Of a stretch of DNA of 64,000 nucleotides, positions 47,238-58,142 are shown piece after piece. The DNA comes from Maratus speciosus (lineage: Eukaryota > Arthropoda > Arachnida > Araneae > Salticidae): contig OZ010796.1 of the NCBI GenBank assembly GCA_963932465.1, positions 73,969,974 to 74,033,973 of the forward strand, in the 5' to 3' direction. Made by a program: the position numbers and the translations under genes. The notes beneath the pieces are model-generated. The model saw only the letters and a list, made by a program, of their open reading frames with translations, was not told the DNA's origin and did no database searches. Within the stretch, counting starts at the first letter, position 1. The number at the start of each line of letters is the position of its first letter.

Positions 47238-50200
47238 CAGGGCCGGCCCAAGGCGCGTGCGAAGTGTGCCACCGCACGGGGCGCCAAACAGATGAAAGGG
47301 CGCCTATAAGAGCGCCAATAAAAAATATTTTATATTCTTTGTTTTCTTTTCTTTTACATGCAGAGATAGGCTTCTGTTCTTTATCTGAATGGAATTACCT
47401 TTAAGCTACTGAAAAAAGAAACAGAATCAGAAACCACCCGATTCAAATCTGCTTTCCTTTCGGGATGCTAATAATTTTCAACTTTAACAGATTCATGGTG
47501 AATTTTATCACTTCCGGCTATTTAAACCCATCATAAGCTCTTATCCCACAGGGAATCTGAGACTGCCCCCCAGATGACCGGAAAAAAGAAACCGTTAGGA
47601 GCTTAAAGGGGCAGAAATTTTAAAATAAAAAACAGATGTCTTTGAAAAAGTTTTTCTTCTAGCAGTGTCTTCTGGATGTGAGCTCATCTTCTTCTGCAAA
47701 TAGTCAATAGCGTTAATGTCAGAAATTTTGCCAAAAATGAAAAAGGGCATGTAAGTCAATATATGTAGGTAAATAATTCCTAATAAAATGAGCGCAGTAT
47801 CGAGACAGTACAATTCGGTCGTTCACTAATTATTTTATTAAACTGCTGTAAATTGAGTATTTAATAGGTAAAAATGAATCAAACCAAACATTTTTCAAGT
47901 AGCTTGATTCATTTATTTATTTCACTTAAATGAGTAATTTTCATGCGAATGTGAAACATAGTAGAATATTTAAACTTACAAAGCATGCTCGTAGTATTTT
48001 AAAGTTGTCAGTTCTTGAAATTACAAAGCACGTTGCGCCTTAAACTCAGAGCGGCAGAACAAAGGCCTATATGGCGCCCTGGTGCGTGAGGCAAAGATTC
48101 AGATGGGACCCCTAACATGGTTTAAGCCACAATTTCTACTTATTAAAAAAACGATTTTGAGTTTGAGGGAGGGTGGGTATTTTAGAGTTGAGAGCCTGGG
48201 CAAGCTGCCTCTTTTGCACTTGCGATAATCAGACTCTGATCGGAACCAGTGTTTCTTTCAGGCACATATCGTGGAAGGTAGTGCCTCTCGGGCGCAAGAC
48301 CCCACCCCCCTACTTGGGAAAATTTTTGAGCAACAGTACAATTCGTTTAGTGTTTAATTATTCCAATATTTATCTTCTTAAACGGAGAGGAGGGGGCAGT
48401 CGGAGCTCAATTGACGGAAAGAGATTAAACCATTTCTATTTTTGCTACAGGCACACATTTGTTCCAAAATTTTCCCACTTCAGGGATTTCGTTCAGCCGG
48501 CGCCCATGCCATATTCTTTGAATTTATGTATTGCCTCAGTTTTCCAAAACGTGGTCTGAAAGGAACACTGAGCGAAAGCCAGTAAAAAAAAGTCATAAAA
48601 TATATAAATGCTTTATAATGATGCACTGTTTCATTCATCATTAGGGATTATTTGTTAGTGGAATATAGTCTTTCGCCCATTACTAATAAATATTTCGCAA
48701 TACTGAAATTAAAATAACTGAAATTTTAAGAAAATATTGTTAATTTAAAAATAAAAATTGCTGAAAATTTAACTAAAATAATAATTTAAAAAAAACTTTT
48801 TTTGGAATCAGATTATGTATTTAATACTGAGTCAAAGGTTGTCTAAACTGAAGGGGAATTCAATTCAATATTACAGAGATTCTTCATTATTTTGTTAAAT
48901 AATTTGCACCTTAAGAACTGGAAGAGCGAAATCTGCTTAGGGGTAAGGTTAAGCGCAATTTTTCTCTTAGTGATTTATTATTTAAAATTAAGCGAATAGT
49001 AAATTTTACCCTTCCCCCCCCCCCCACCTTTTTCTTAAATCACCTACGATGACAATTTTTTTTTTCAAAAGGATGGAGCAAAGGCCCCTCCTTGCTCCCC
49101 TCCCACCAGTGCCCATGACATGCACTTTGTTATTTGTAAATTTACTAAACAGAAGTTGATAGTAAGATTACTTTACCTTGATTTCTCATTAACAGAGCAA
49201 AGAGCTCGATTAATAAATCAACATAAGCTGGACACTGCAGAATTGTACAACTGGAGCCTATTTTTTTTAAAAATAATTTATCTGTATATAATTTTTTTTT
49301 TGCAATCGTCTTGAAAAAAAACTGTCATTTAATACATTTATCGTTAAATAATTTTTTCTTCCTTTAGTGTCCGATATGTTGATTGACACCTATGATTTTA
49401 TAATATCACTTTCTTTATCCAATTTCAGTGCGGCGCTAAAACATAAATTCGGAATACTTAAAAATTTTCTTTGGGATGGTTTAATTTTAGCGTAGGCACC
49501 AGTAGAACGAAACTTTTTTCTGGGTGGGGGTGGGGTTAGAGATTTTTTGTTAATCGTATTCCTTATTATTATAAATATAGCTCTTATTCTCATAGTTTTT
49601 TCTTAGTGTGTAATTAATTTAAGTTAAAAAAATAAATTTTAGTAAGTTTTTTGGTAAATATCATCACAAAGATTGAGAACCATTCAAAAAATGAAAAGAA
49701 AGAATAAGAATATTTATGTTTCCAGAATTAGCTGAAGAGTAAACTGGGTTTTTCTTTCTTTCGAGAGTTTTCTCCATGAAAAGTGAACCCTTTACGAAAA
49801 TCGATATTTAAATATGAAATTTATTCGTACTTTTAATGTGCTAAATAACGAAACAAGATTACAGTTTTTATTTTTCATACGTGCTATTTATTAATAGTTC
49901 TGCTTCTTTATTTTGTAGTATTCCAAACAGTATTCTTCTAAAAAAGTTTATTTTAATTAATTAACATATTATTGTTATTTTCGTCTAATACTATGTGCTG
50001 TAACCTTATGGTTTACTTTTGTATCGAAATGTTACACATTAAGACTGATAATTACTGCAAAATTGAAGTTTCGCTGATTTTACAATTTATCAAATACAAA
50101 CTCAAAGATGGGATTAACTTTAGAATCTTATCTGTTTTAGAAACACTTTAAATTAATATCTTAAATAATTAGTAATAGTATGAATAAAAACTACGAATAT

Positions 50201-50317
50201 ATAACTTATAAGACCATAAGTCAAGCAATTTTTCTTGAGTGTGTGTGTGTGGGGGGGGGGGGGGCGGGGCCCGATGGGTGCTCGCACGGGCGCCAAAATG
50301 TCATTGGGCCGGCCCTG
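47238..50317. mobile_element. 3.1-kb hAT element (non-autonomous) in the mariner
   Basis: It has a perfect 8-bp duplication, GTGTTCCA, at 47230-47237 and 50318-50325. The ends are CAGGGCCGGCCC and GGGCCGGCCCTG, extended by CGCACGGGGCGCC at the left and GCACGGGCGCC at the right. A GGCGCCCTGGTGCG near 48072 and further GC-rich patches suggest decayed internal hAT or duplicated end sequence. Homopolymer tracts lie at 49013-49025 (C) and 50249-50262 (G). The ORF at 48173-48559 has no recognised domain. Confidence 0.88.
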
Positions 50318-50478
50318 GTGTTCCAACACCCTCAGCCACCGAAAACCGAATCACACCTTTCTATTCTTTCTCTGCTTGCGTCCATTTGTGATGCTGGACT
50401 AAAACACTTTTCACCACTCTCACCTAGAAAGACATAAACTGAGCAATTGTGAGTACCTGTGAGCTGTCGCGACAGCTA

Positions 50479-53240
50479 CGGGTATTTGCGTTATCTACGC
50501 GGCCAAAATTATTTTATGTTATATATCTATTCTAAAGGATACAATTGAAAGAAAAAATAAATTTATTAAACTTATAAAGACGATTTATTAAAATAAAACA
50601 CAAACTTTATTTTTAAAAACTAATATTCATCTTCGTCACTCTCTGATGAATCATCTCGAACATTGGGCTTCGCAGGCAAAAGAAGAGCAATTATCTCTGG
50701 CAAAAAGGAGCTCATCCTTCTTCCTTTTACTTTTATCATGCTGCTTATAAGAGGGTCTGATGTTAAAAGTAGTCGATTAAAAATGTCTTTGTTGCAATTT
50801 TCTCTTGAGAATTTTCGAGCGAAGTCTTGGCGGTATAACCTAAAATGCTTATTACGCGCTTCTGCGGCCTCTTCTGAAAGCTGCCCAATGGGCAATAATG
50901 CGTTTTTAATGATAACTGAACCATTTGTGCATTGTTGGGGTCATTAGATGCCACTCTGGTACAAATCTACATGTAAGCGAGCAGTATCTAATGCATATTT
51001 CTCGTATTTTTTGGGATCAATTATATATCCGCTTAAAATTGTCTCCAATATGAATTTTAAGCGGTATATTAGGTTATAACTAATGCCAGTTATGTCAAAA
51101 GCCAATTTTGGGTCTTCAAAAAAACTTCTACTTGTATTACCGTCATAGTATTGCCAAAATTTGTCTTTGGTATGTCTACCAGTAAGCCAGTTCCTTCGCG
51201 AAATCTTTTCTGGATTTCGAGTTTTTCTTCCAGTTCAATTTTTTTCTCTGCTTCAGTCTTCCGCTCTCTATATTCCTTTACTGGCAACTTATAAGCCAAA
51301 TGGAGAATGCTTTTAAAAAGTCTAATTCTAGTGTGTAAAATAGAAAGGCCAAACTCTATAGCTTCAGAATTAATTTCTTTTTGAATATCAATTTTGTTGA
51401 AGTCCTTAGAAGTTGCACCACATATGTAGCATCGACTTGTGCATTTAGTGCCAGTCGCAGCGTTGCAAACCTTGCCATCTACCCTTGTCATTATGAAGAC
51501 ATGACTGACTAAGAACCTGTTTCCATTTAAATTAACCTCGGTGGCGTTTAGTGACATCGCAGAATTTTTTATAAAGTAAATTTCTTCCTCCGCAACATCA
51601 GTATTTTCTTTTACAAAAGGACGGCATAAATATAGGACGGCAAAATCGAGGTGAAGAAGGTGTTGGGTTTTCCCATAATAGCTTTTCGTTTTCACTACCA
51701 GGAACTAATCGTAAAGGGACGAAACTACTTTGTAATATGTTCGCATCTGTGTCGGCATCCTTTACAAATTTATGTTTAAATTGTGATTGTTGTGAGCCAT
51801 CACATCCTATTTTGAAATTAACTTTAAACTCTCTCGTTCTTGCTCTTTCTCTTTTGTTAGAACCTCTTCTAGAAACATAGACAAACGCTTAACTGCATGG
51901 TCAACCAAAGGCTGTAATTCAGTTTCGGCGTAAGTACTTGTTACTCTACATGACTCTGGGGGCGTATAGCATTCTTGTTTCGCTTTTTGTAACAAGGTAT
52001 AACAAGGAAAGAATTTCTTGTTGGTGTTCCTCACTATTTCGTATTGTCGACAAGTTAAATCAGCTTCTACAAACATGGACAATGCATGTGTTGGCGTGAG
52101 TGAGTCAGTTTTTTCGTTTTCTGATTTAGAAAAAGCCTTTTTATATTTTGTTGCAACTTTCGCACTACTGATAATTTCTTTGAGTATTTCAGAAGCATCT
52201 CGTGTTCCAGATTTCCGCAATTCCACCTAAGCAGCATGAATGATAATATCTTTTTCTAGAGAAGATCGCACTTCTTCTGTTTTTCTCCTCTTAGTTCTCT
52301 CACTCGATTATGTAACTAATTTAGATGGTCGCCCAGGCCGATGTTGGTGTATGGTAGGTATCTCAAACGTTCCTTCTAGCGAAGAATGATTGTTTTTGAG
52401 AAATACGTCTTCCTTCTTATGGGCTTTTAACCATCTCTGCTTAATTTGCGATTTAAAGTGTGCGAAATTGCGTTTTAAGCTCTCAATTTGGTCTTCTGTG
52501 TAACCTTCACCCGATGTTGATCTTTTAAGAAATTTAATTTATCTTCTAAACTGGACAAGTCAAAGCTCCGCATTCGATCAAACAAATGTTTGCGGGTCAC
52601 AATCCTTACTCCCGAGACACCCTGTGAACCTACATTAAAAATATTTCGTTTTAGAATACTATTTACGATAGACAATTTTTTTTTAATTATTTGGTAAAAA
52701 AAGTTCAAAGACCAAGACAATACACATCCGCGCTATTCCGCGGCAGTTTCTTTGATTTTTCACTACTCAAGGCTTCAAACTTTCGATTCAGTTCGAAATT
52801 ATAACAGGATCTGACAGGATAGTACAACAAACACTCGATTGAATAAAATATTTTAGTAATAATCTCACTCTAATATGAGGGTACCTTCAAAGTACAACAA
52901 CTAAACTTCATAATGATAAAACAACAAAAAAAATTATTAGAGTTTTGCATTATTAACTGTTGTATCAGGATCCATCACAAACACTTTCAAAATAAACGTA
53001 AATTAATAAATATTTCACTGCAAAGTTAATGTTTTTACACGAACGCCGAGAACAGACACAAACAACAAGTTGAACGATCGAATTCCGACTAAAGATAAAC
53101 GAGACGCGTGCGCGGGGGAAAGATTGACGGGGTTGGGTATTGTCCTTGAAACTGTCCTCTAACCCAGGTTGTCTTTCTTTTTAACGGCCTTAGTACTTTA
53201 ATAATTTGACTTTTGGCCGCGTAGAACGCTCAAATACCCA
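50479..53240 (-). mobile_element. 2.8-kb transposon carrying a RAG1/Transib-like gene
   Basis: Inverted ends CGGGTATTTGCG...TCTACGCGGCCAAAA (left) and TTTTGGCCGCGTAGA...CAAATACCCA (right), about 30 bp, flanked by TA at 50477-50478 and 53241-53242. It lies inside the deleted mariner. The gene on the - strand fills most of the element. Transib elements normally make 5-bp GC-rich duplications, so the apparent TA is unusual for this protein type. Confidence 0.72.
50620..52720 (-). pseudogene. RAG1/Transib-like DDE transposase, broken
   Basis: At least four frames on the - strand join into one degraded protein of about 650-700 residues. In order: an N-terminal helical part with QHRPGRPSK and SSERTKRRKTEE (about 52420-52260); KSGTRDASEILKEI (about 52210); the block VFIMTRVDGKVCNAATGT with RCYICGATSKDF (51510-51410), which resembles the CxxC zinc-binding part of the RAG1/Transib core; and a C-terminal PIGQLSEEAAEARNKHFR (about 50895-50840), which lines up with the RAG1 region containing the catalytic glutamate (SEGNESGNK). 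The tail is acidic (DDSSESDEDEY). Breaks: stops near 52230, a frameshift near 51100-51130, and adjacent stops near 50945. Many arthropods carry this group. The assignment rests on motif patterns only; another DDE superfamily with a similar end is possible. Confidence 0.6.
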
Positions 53241-53486
53241 TATGTGATGTCGTTGTGCATTTCTATCAAACCTCGAGATGCAAGTATCGATATGTTACAA
53301 CAATGTGACCAACATTGGGGAGGAATGTGTTTTATGGCGGGTGTTCTGTTTTCATTTGACTACCCCTTATATACTCTATCAATACACAAACGTTCACAGC
53401 ATTCTGTATCCCCGATCTCGGAACCCGTCCTTGTTAGTCACAGAGATAAAATTCACCCGGTGCGAAATTAAAAGTCGAAATTACGA

Positions 53487-56400
53487 ATTAATTTAAAAGC
53501 CGTTTTGATCAATAAAAAAAATTTCTTAAATTTCGAAAGTTAAATTTTTATATGGTCCCCCGGTCCTATAAGTTATATTTAGTAAAAATATCCTATTACA
53601 CTAAGAAGTAAGTCAAAAAAAGTCCTATTCTTCTACGATTTAAACTGACCGAGTAATAGCTGTTTAAAGTTGAAGCATCTTTTTCGCTGTGAAATAGGGG
53701 TCATTCACAAATTTACTAGAAATATAAATAATCGTCAGATATATATAAAAAAATAATAGTTGAGAGTAAAAATAACATTACAATATAAATTTGACATCCT
53801 TTTTCACTTTGACTTATTAAAGAAAAAATACAACTTGTACTAAAAATATAACATAAAAAGTAACAGAATTTCTGTTAAATGAAATGAAGAAAAGCAACTG
53901 TCGTAATTCTTTACAAAATGATTCGTGTTTTAAAATGCTGTTAGGTTATCTAATCTATAACTTAATAAAAATTAAAGTTATCTTTAAACTTGATCGAAGT
54001 TGCTCCCTTCGGCTGCATGGCAGAAATGCGCACGCGAAATAAATCCCTCTAATACTTTAAGCACTTTGTGTACGATCCCTCGAAGCATGACCCAACTCAT
54101 ATGTGTTCAGATGCAGAAAATTAGTATAAGTCGAGCAATTCAAAGTTTCATAACTGAGTCCATTTTACTGTTAGCTGAATGGGACTTTTTTAGTCTGTCT
54201 TGTTAGTGTAATAGGAAATTTTTACTAAATATTACTTTTAAGATCTGGGGATCGAATAAAAATTTAACTTTCGTATCTTTTTAAGAAATTTTTTAGGTAG
54301 CTTTCTTTACAAAAAAGCTACCTATTGCAGCCGTTCGGAGGAAAGCGATTTCAAAAAATTTTGGTATATTTTCATCGATCATGATCCCCAGACCCCGAAA
54401 CCACCCTCCGTTCAAAATTGATATATATCTGACCTATGTCACACTGTAACTCCCGTAATTATGAACCGATTTCGACGTAATTCGGTGTGTACATAGTACA
54501 TACCAATGTCTCGACCGAGTTCGTTGGCCAGCTTCATCCGCCGTTTTGTTTCAAAATGGCGGCCATTTAAAATTTTTAAAAAAATTTAAAACTTGAAATG
54601 TGGTACCAAAAAATTAAAAATGGAAAAATATTTTTTTCTTATGTCTTTGACCTTTATACAAAGATTCCGGAGCAGTTTTTGTTTCGTCTATATCTTAACA
54701 AATGGCTGAGTTATAGCATTTTGAATTTCTAGCGTGGCTGACATTTTGAAACGTCCTGAATTTTGTCACGCGATAAAAGGCGTATTTATGAACCGATTTG
54801 GATGTAATTCGGTGTGTACATAGTACATACAAATCTCTCGACCGAGTTCGTTGGCCAGCTTCATCCGCCATTTTGTTTCAAAATGGCGGCCATTTAAAAT
54901 TTTTTTAAAAATGTAAAAATTGAAATGTGGTACCAAAAAATTGAAAATGGAAAAATATTTTTTTCTTATGTATTTGACCTTTATACAAAGATTTCGGAGC
55001 AGTTTTTGTTTCGTCTATATCTTAAAAAATGGCTGAGTTATAGCATTTTGAATTTCTAGCGTGGCTGACATTTTGAAACGTCCTGAATTTTGTCACGCGA
55101 TAAAAGGCGTATTTATGAACCGATTTCGATGTAACTTCGTTTATACATAGTACATACCAATGTCTCGACCGGGTTCGTTGGCCAGCTTCACCCGCCATCT
55201 TGTTTAAAAATGGCGGCCATTTAAATTTTTAAGAAAAATTTAAATTTGAAATGTGGTACCAAAAATTGAAAATTGAAAAAATATTTTCTTTTTATGTGTT
55301 TGACCTTGATAAAAAGATTCGGGAGCAGTTTTTGTTTCGTCTATATCTTAAGAAATGGCTGAGTTATAGCATTTTGAATTTCTAGCGTGGCTGACATTTT
55401 GAAACGTCCTGATTTTTCTCACGTAATAACAGGCGTATTTATGAACCGACTTGGATGTACCTTGGTGTGTACATAGTACATACAAATATCTCGACCGAGT
55501 TCGTTGGCCAGCTTCATCCGCCATCTTGTTTCAAAATGGCGGCCATTTAAAAAAATTAAAAAATTAAAAAATTTAAATGAGATGCCAAAAAATTGGAAAA
55601 TGAAAAAGATTTTTTTTTGTATGTGTTTGACCTTAATACAAAGATTCCGGAACAGTTTTTCTTTCGTCTATATCTAAAAAAAAAATGGCAGAGTAATAGC
55701 ATTTTGAATTTCTCTTGTGGCTGACATTTTAAAACGACCTGATTTTTGTCACGCGATAACAGGCGTATTTATGAACCTATTTGGATGTAACTTGGTCTGT
55801 ACATAGTACATAGCAATGTCTCGACCGAGTTCGTTGGCCAGCTTCATTCGCCATCTTGTTTCAAAAGGGTTGCCATTTAAAAAAAAATTAAATTTAAAAT
55901 TCAAAATGAGGCATTACAAAATTGGAAAATGAAAAAGATTTTTTTTATGTGTTTGGTCTTGATACAAAGATTCCGGAGCAGTTTTTGTTTCTGAAAATTT
56001 GTTCTTTTGTTGATATCTTAAAAAATGGTTGATTTATAGCTCTTTGAATTTCTAGTATGGCTAATATTTTGAAACGATCTTGTATTTGTCACGCGATAAC
56101 ACGCGTATTCGCCTATTTCGATGTAAGAAGGCATGTGGATAGTATACATCAACACCTCGACCAAGTTCGCTGGCCAGATTCATCAGCCATCTTGTTTCAA
56201 AATGGCTGCCATTAAATTAAAAAATATATATATATATTTAAAGTGAGGTGCAAAAAAATTAGAAATTGAAAAAGGTTTCTTTCTTAAGTATTTGATCTTG
56301 ATATAAGGATTCAGGAGCATTTTTTGTTTGTCTTTACCTTAAAAAATGGCTCAGATATAGCAGTTTCAATTTCTATTGTGGGTGACATTTTGAAAAATCT

Positions 56401-56807
56401 GATTTTTTGCATGCGACAGCACTCCTATATATTAACCGATTCCGATGTGAGTGAGCATGTGCACAGCAATTACTAAGGTCTCGACCAAGTTCACTGCTTA
56501 GCCTCATCCACCATGTTGTCTTAAAATGACAGGCACTTTAAGAAATTGCCGAATTTGGCAGCCAAATACAAGTTACTTTAAAGAAAAGCAGCTTGGATAA
56601 AGCTGACTAATTTCGCGAAATTCTCATTCATTATATTGATAAAAATTAGTATTGAATCTCCTATATTCGGTTTCCACTAAATTGAGCTTCGTGTGTTTGC
56701 ATGATATAAGTTGGCTTTTTTTAAATAAGGATTATGAAAGCTACCTCTTCCTCCCGGCACTGGCCGGAAGGACTTTTTATTGATCAAAACGACTTTTAAA
56801 TTAATTT
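53487..56807. mobile_element. Foldback element F, one arm split by Helentron-like element E
   Basis: The left arm (53487 to about 53640: GATCAATAAAAAAAATTTCT, TTCGAAAGTTAAATTTTTAT, TATTACACTAAGAAG) is repeated in inverse as about 54165-54294 plus 56774-56807. The inner 500 bp has no gene. Element E sits in the T run of the right arm. Confidence 0.75.
54295..56773 (+). mobile_element. Helentron-like element E
   Basis: Same architecture as elements A-D: 5' hairpin AGGTAGCTTTCTTTAC, CAGACCCCGAAACCACC, a very short TA run (54420-54428), six to seven units of about 340 bp, and the 3' stem-loop with GGCCGGAAGGAC. The flanks read AAGAAATTTTTT before and TTTTTATTGATCAAAAC after. The intact arm of foldback F gives the empty site (AAGAAA, eight T, ATTGATC), so the insertion was into a T run with no duplication beyond Ts. 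Confidence 0.82.
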
Positions 56808-57090
56808 GGTATTCTTTTGGAAGTGTCAGATTTTTCCGGTGACAGTAAAATATTCTATTTAAAAAAATATTTGAAATTTGCCTCAGCCAAACCCTCAAGG
56901 GGCAAAAACATTTGTCCAATAAGGGTACGTAAATGTCATCACGTATGTGATCACATAAATGTCATTGATTGTTTCAGAAATAACCTGATATTCTTCGTTT
57001 GAACTGTGGCATGGTTGGTAAATGCGCCATCTTTCAGTTCTGCGTAGCGTGAGAATGGTTCGATTCTCCAGGGGACGTTGCTAGATTTTT

Positions 57091-57500
57091 AGGTGCGTTC
57101 GTAATTATATAAATACGTAGCACATAGATTCGTCGTCTGTCCGCCTATAACAATGCAAAACGATCCAACCGAATGGTTTGAAATTTAATATCTAGAATCG
57201 TTGCAGAATGGTGTCGAGTCCTTTCAAATGTTATGAAAATCGAATCGAAACTTAAAAAGATATGTTTTCTTCATGCTATTAAATCCTATCCTACGTCATG
57301 AATTCAATGATATCCCCTGATAGGTCAGGATTCTAGGTTGTCATGGTGATGACGCCCTATTGAAGAGGGAGTCCTATTATTTCCGTATGACTGAATTGAA
57401 TCTATAGAATCGTTATAAATTTTGTATTCATGCCTTTTTGCAAAAGATTGCAATAGCCATTGCACCAAGATCTGAATATTTCTAAAATACGAACGCACCT
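57091..57500 (+). mobile_element. AGGTGCGTTCG repeat, copy H3 (complete)
   Basis: AGGTGCGTTCGTA at the start is the exact complement of TACGAACGCACCT at the end; 410 bp. All three copies are followed by the motif GCAATTTCCGACTTGT a few tens of bases on, so the repeat may extend past the inverted end. It lies about 360 bp upstream of the second transporter exon. Confidence 0.78.
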
Positions 57501-57862
57501 CATTTGCCACGTTTGACGTGCAATTTCCGACTTGTTTTTCTTGTCAGAAACTGGATTTAAAATTGTATATCCATTTTCTCAAAAGAAATTATAAAGAAAC
57601 ACTCGCAATTTATTTATTTCAAAAAGGTATTTATTTGAATCAATTGTCCTTCAACATTTTTAGTACATTATAATAAAATTTTGTGTTTAAAATATTTTTT
57701 TCTTATAATTTATATCCAATTAGTTTGCATTTTTTGTTTGAAAATAAAAGCCCTATGATGAGTTTTTTTTTTTCTAATTTTTGTATTGATGGGTTTTTGG
57801 ACATTTTCGAAAATTAATTTTTTTTATTTAAGCACTGAAATGTTATTTGTTTTTATTCCTAG
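57501..57862. other. Intron end before the second exon
   Basis: AT-rich DNA ending in a long T-rich tract (57760-57860) and the acceptor CCTAG. The T-rich stretch fits a polypyrimidine tract. No repeat boundary was seen. Confidence 0.55.
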
Positions 57863-58010
57863 AACTTTATACTTGATTCCCGAGCAGACATCCTTCCTTA
57901 TTTTATCCTATGCTATACAGTTAGTAGAAGGTATAGGAATATCCATCGTCATTGCTTCTACGGTCATCACTATCGGCACTTTACCTAATAACCAAATATG
58001 GAAGTTTTCT
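57863..58010 (+). CDS. MFS transporter (SLC18B1-like), exon 2 of 2 seen
   Basis: The exon has one base, completing a Gly codon with the exon at 24776-24849, then 49 open codons. It encodes a short loop (TLYLIPEQTS), a membrane segment SFLILSYAIQLVEGIGISIV and a second hydrophobic stretch ending TIGTLPNN. The pattern F-x2-LS-x-I-x(2)-VEGIG...PNN is that of the fourth membrane segment and following loop in SLC18B1/vesicular amine transporter-like MFS proteins; the arginine usual before VEGIG/VDA is Gln here. The acceptor CCTAG (57861-57862) and the donor GTGAGT (58011) are good. The reading frame continues past the donor to a stop at 58021, which explains the ORF end. Base composition is less AT-rich than the flanks, as expected of an exon. 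The exon ends in phase 0. The next exon was not found in the remaining 6 kb. Confidence 0.75.
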
Positions 58011-58142
58011 GTGAGTATAATCTAGAAAATATTTTATTGTTTTAATTGTGCTATTTATACATATACAGATATATGTAGGTAGCCTACCGTTTTATTAACA
58101 CACACTTCATTTCGAATACTGAAATAGAATTCTAAATATGAA

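Larger units (their letters stand above)
46934..53367 (-). mobile_element. Internally deleted mariner, hosting a hAT and a RAG1-like transposon
   Basis: TA flanks both ends. The left end GGGGTCAGTCAAATGAAAAC pairs with GTTTTCATTTGACTACCCC on the right. Without its two guests it is only about 580 bp. It keeps a transposase C-terminal fragment on the - strand (47030-47215) and a possible 5' segment (50326-50477). Confidence 0.8.
24850..57862 (+). other. Proposed ~33-kb intron of the MFS gene
   Basis: The interval starts with the donor GTAAGT and ends with the acceptor TTTTTATTCCTAG. Splicing gives GG|A in phase and an unbroken MFS sequence. The intron is largely filled with nested transposons of at least six types in both orientations. 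Whether any of them carries a splice or promoter signal used by the host gene cannot be seen. Confidence 0.65.

Noticed and set aside
48173..48559. 128-residue ORF as a host or hAT gene
   Set aside because: No BED finger, DDE or dimerisation motif; it sits in the decayed interior of a hAT element.
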